Source: Pseudarthrobacter sulfonivorans
GTDB lineage: Bacteria; Actinomycetota; Actinomycetes; Actinomycetales; Micrococcaceae
Reading direction: 5' to 3'
Assembly (NCBI RefSeq): GCF_001484605.1
Contig: NZ_CP013747.1
Coordinates: 2,108,001 to 2,172,000, forward strand
Length of the DNA stretch: 64,000 bases
The stretch's first letter is position 1; the number at the start of each line of letters is the position of its first letter. Below, piece by piece: positions 63,124-64,000 of this stretch. A program made the translations under genes and the position numbers. Below the pieces are notes generated by a model that was given only the letters and a program-made list of their open reading frames with translations, did no database searches and was not told the DNA's origin.

Positions 63124-64000
63124 TGAGGCGATGGTCGCCGTCACGCAGCCCATGATGGTGACTCCGACCGTCCAGGTTTTGAGCATGACCTGCTCGCTGA
63201 TGCCGAAGTAGCGGGACAGCACCCAGAAGCCGGCATCGTTGAAGTTGGACAGGCACATACCGCCGGCGGACACGCCCACAGCCAGCAGCGCGAGCTGGCT
63301 GGGATTCAGGCTCGTTGTGTCGAAGGACTGGGCCAGCAGCACCGCCACAAACGTGACTGCCGCCGTCGTAGTTCCCAGTGTTGCCCGCAGGATTGCGGCG
63401 AGCACAAAGCCGAACAGCACCAGCGGAAGGTGGATGTCTGCCAGGGTGTCCAGGAGCTGTTTGCCCACGCCGGAGGCACCAATGATGGAGCCGAACGCAA
63501 CGCCCCCGCCGGTGGAGACGAGGATTTCCCCCACCGGTTTCATGCCCTGCATCCCGAAGAACGAGATGCTCTCTCCGCGCCGGACCCTGGGCGTCAGCAG
63601 GAGTGCATACGCGCAGAAGACCGTGATTGTGAGAGCCAGCCAGGGAGTGCCAAGGAACGCCAGGATGTCGAGTACCGTCTGGGCAGGCCCGCCGAGGTGC
63701 AGGGAGCCGGCGAGGGTCTGGATGAGGATCAGCACAATGGGGAGCAGCAGGACGAACAGCAGTTTGCCGACGGCGGGACGCTCGTGTCCTTCCAAGGAGG
63801 AAAAAGTGGCGGAGCGTGCCGGTGAAGTCGCCACGGCTGTCGTTGCAAAGGAAGCACCACCGCTGCCTGACGGCACTCTACTACTGTCGGAGGCCGGCGT
63901 CGTGCTGTCCTTCGCGGGAGCCGGAGTGATCTCCTCGGAGGCCCCGCCGTCGTAGGCCGCGTCGAGGTCAAAGGTGCCGTTGGCAGTCAGTTTCCTGGCC
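63100..64000 (-). CDS. gntP: Gluconate permease (GntP family), C-terminal part
   Basis: The frame is open to the window edge, so only the last ~299 residues are seen: a hydrophilic loop (ASEEITPAPAKDS; PSGSGG) followed by about six membrane helices with STGGGVAFGSIIGASGVGKQL and SNFNDAGFWVLSRYFG, which is the C-terminal half of GntP permeases. Convergent with the SorC gene. A second uptake route beside the ABC transporter. Confidence 0.9.
   Translation of the reverse strand, partial: ARKLTANGTFDLDAAYDGGASEEITPAPAKDSTTPASDSSRVPSGSGGASFATTAVATSPARSATFSSLEGHERPAVGKLLFVLLLPIVLILIQTLAGSLHLGGPAQTVLDILAFLGTPWLALTITVFCAYALLLTPRVRRGESISFFGMQGMKPVGEILVSTGGGVAFGSIIGASGVGKQLLDTLADIHLPLVLFGFVLAAILRATLGTTTAAVTFVAVLLAQSFDTTSLNPSQLALLAVGVSAGGMCLSNFNDAGFWVLSRYFGISEQVMLKTWTVGVTIMGCVTATIASLLWLAVS

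Overview
The window reads as chromosomal DNA of a high-GC actinobacterium of the Arthrobacter / Pseudarthrobacter / Paenarthrobacter group (Micrococcaceae). GC is high, GTG and TTG starts and 1-4 base start/stop overlaps are common, and the 830-residue dimethylglycine oxidase carries the residues known from Arthrobacter globiformis (covalent-FAD His48, catalytic His225 and Tyr259). It is mainly catabolic: about 55 genes plus several broken ones. I found no rRNA, tRNA, CRISPR array, phage or transposase.

Region A (1-13.9 kb) breaks down dimethylglycine and sarcosine and oxidises their one-carbon units: sarcosine oxidase (soxB, soxD, start of soxA), glyA, two paralogous GntR/FCD repressors, purU, dmg, a methenyl-THF cyclohydrolase (fchA-like), a FolD that lacks its cyclohydrolase lysine, a MetF-like protein, an FdhF/YdeP-type molybdo-oxidoreductase and folE. 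Three promoters (glyA, purU, metF-like) share the layout -35 / 17 bp / -10 / TGATATAT[C/T]A, which suggests one regulon. Region B (14.2-17.2 kb) has a broken fdhA copy and molybdenum-cofactor and formate-dehydrogenase maturation genes (moeA, fdhD, moaE). Region C (17.3-29.7 kb) holds an IclR regulator, a BCCT transporter, a tiny Cys/His protein, a LysR regulator, the glycine-betaine monooxygenase pair gbcA/gbcB, glutathione-independent formaldehyde dehydrogenase, then a second BCCT plus tiny protein that is virtually identical to the first over about 2.17 kb, and a moaA wreck. A to C together spell out betaine uptake, three successive demethylations to glycine, and oxidation of all released carbon to formate and CO2.

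Region D (29.9-34.6 kb) is a nucleoside operon (hydrolase, MFS permease, ribokinase) with twin LacI-type operators, next to a LacI gene. Region E (34.8-42.1 kb) is a sugar ABC transporter with two Gfo/Idh/MocA oxidoreductases, a ThuA-like protein and a second LacI regulator. Region F (42.2-46.0 kb) has a RelA/SpoT-type alarmone synthetase and two paralogous GT87-like membrane proteins, the second apparently starting at ATT. Region G (46.05-53.6 kb, minus strand) carries a cyclase-family hydrolase, a D-2-hydroxyacid dehydrogenase, a small unknown protein, a zinc-ribbon fragment, an FAH-family hydrolase, a truncated rpiB, an MHS-type transporter and a glycogen-debranching-type enzyme. Region H (53.7-64 kb) has an IclR regulator, an RbsA/C/B-like ABC transporter, an L-idonate/gluconate pathway (3-HIBDH-like enzyme, SDR, IdnD-like enzyme, gluconokinase), a SorC regulator and the end of a GntP permease.

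Most notable: the two BCCT/small-protein copies show a sharp gene-conversion-like boundary; FolD seems to have ceded its cyclohydrolase step to the neighbouring FchA; two paralogous repressors share an operator; and there are conserved small proteins, leaders and structured upstream regions around the betaine genes.
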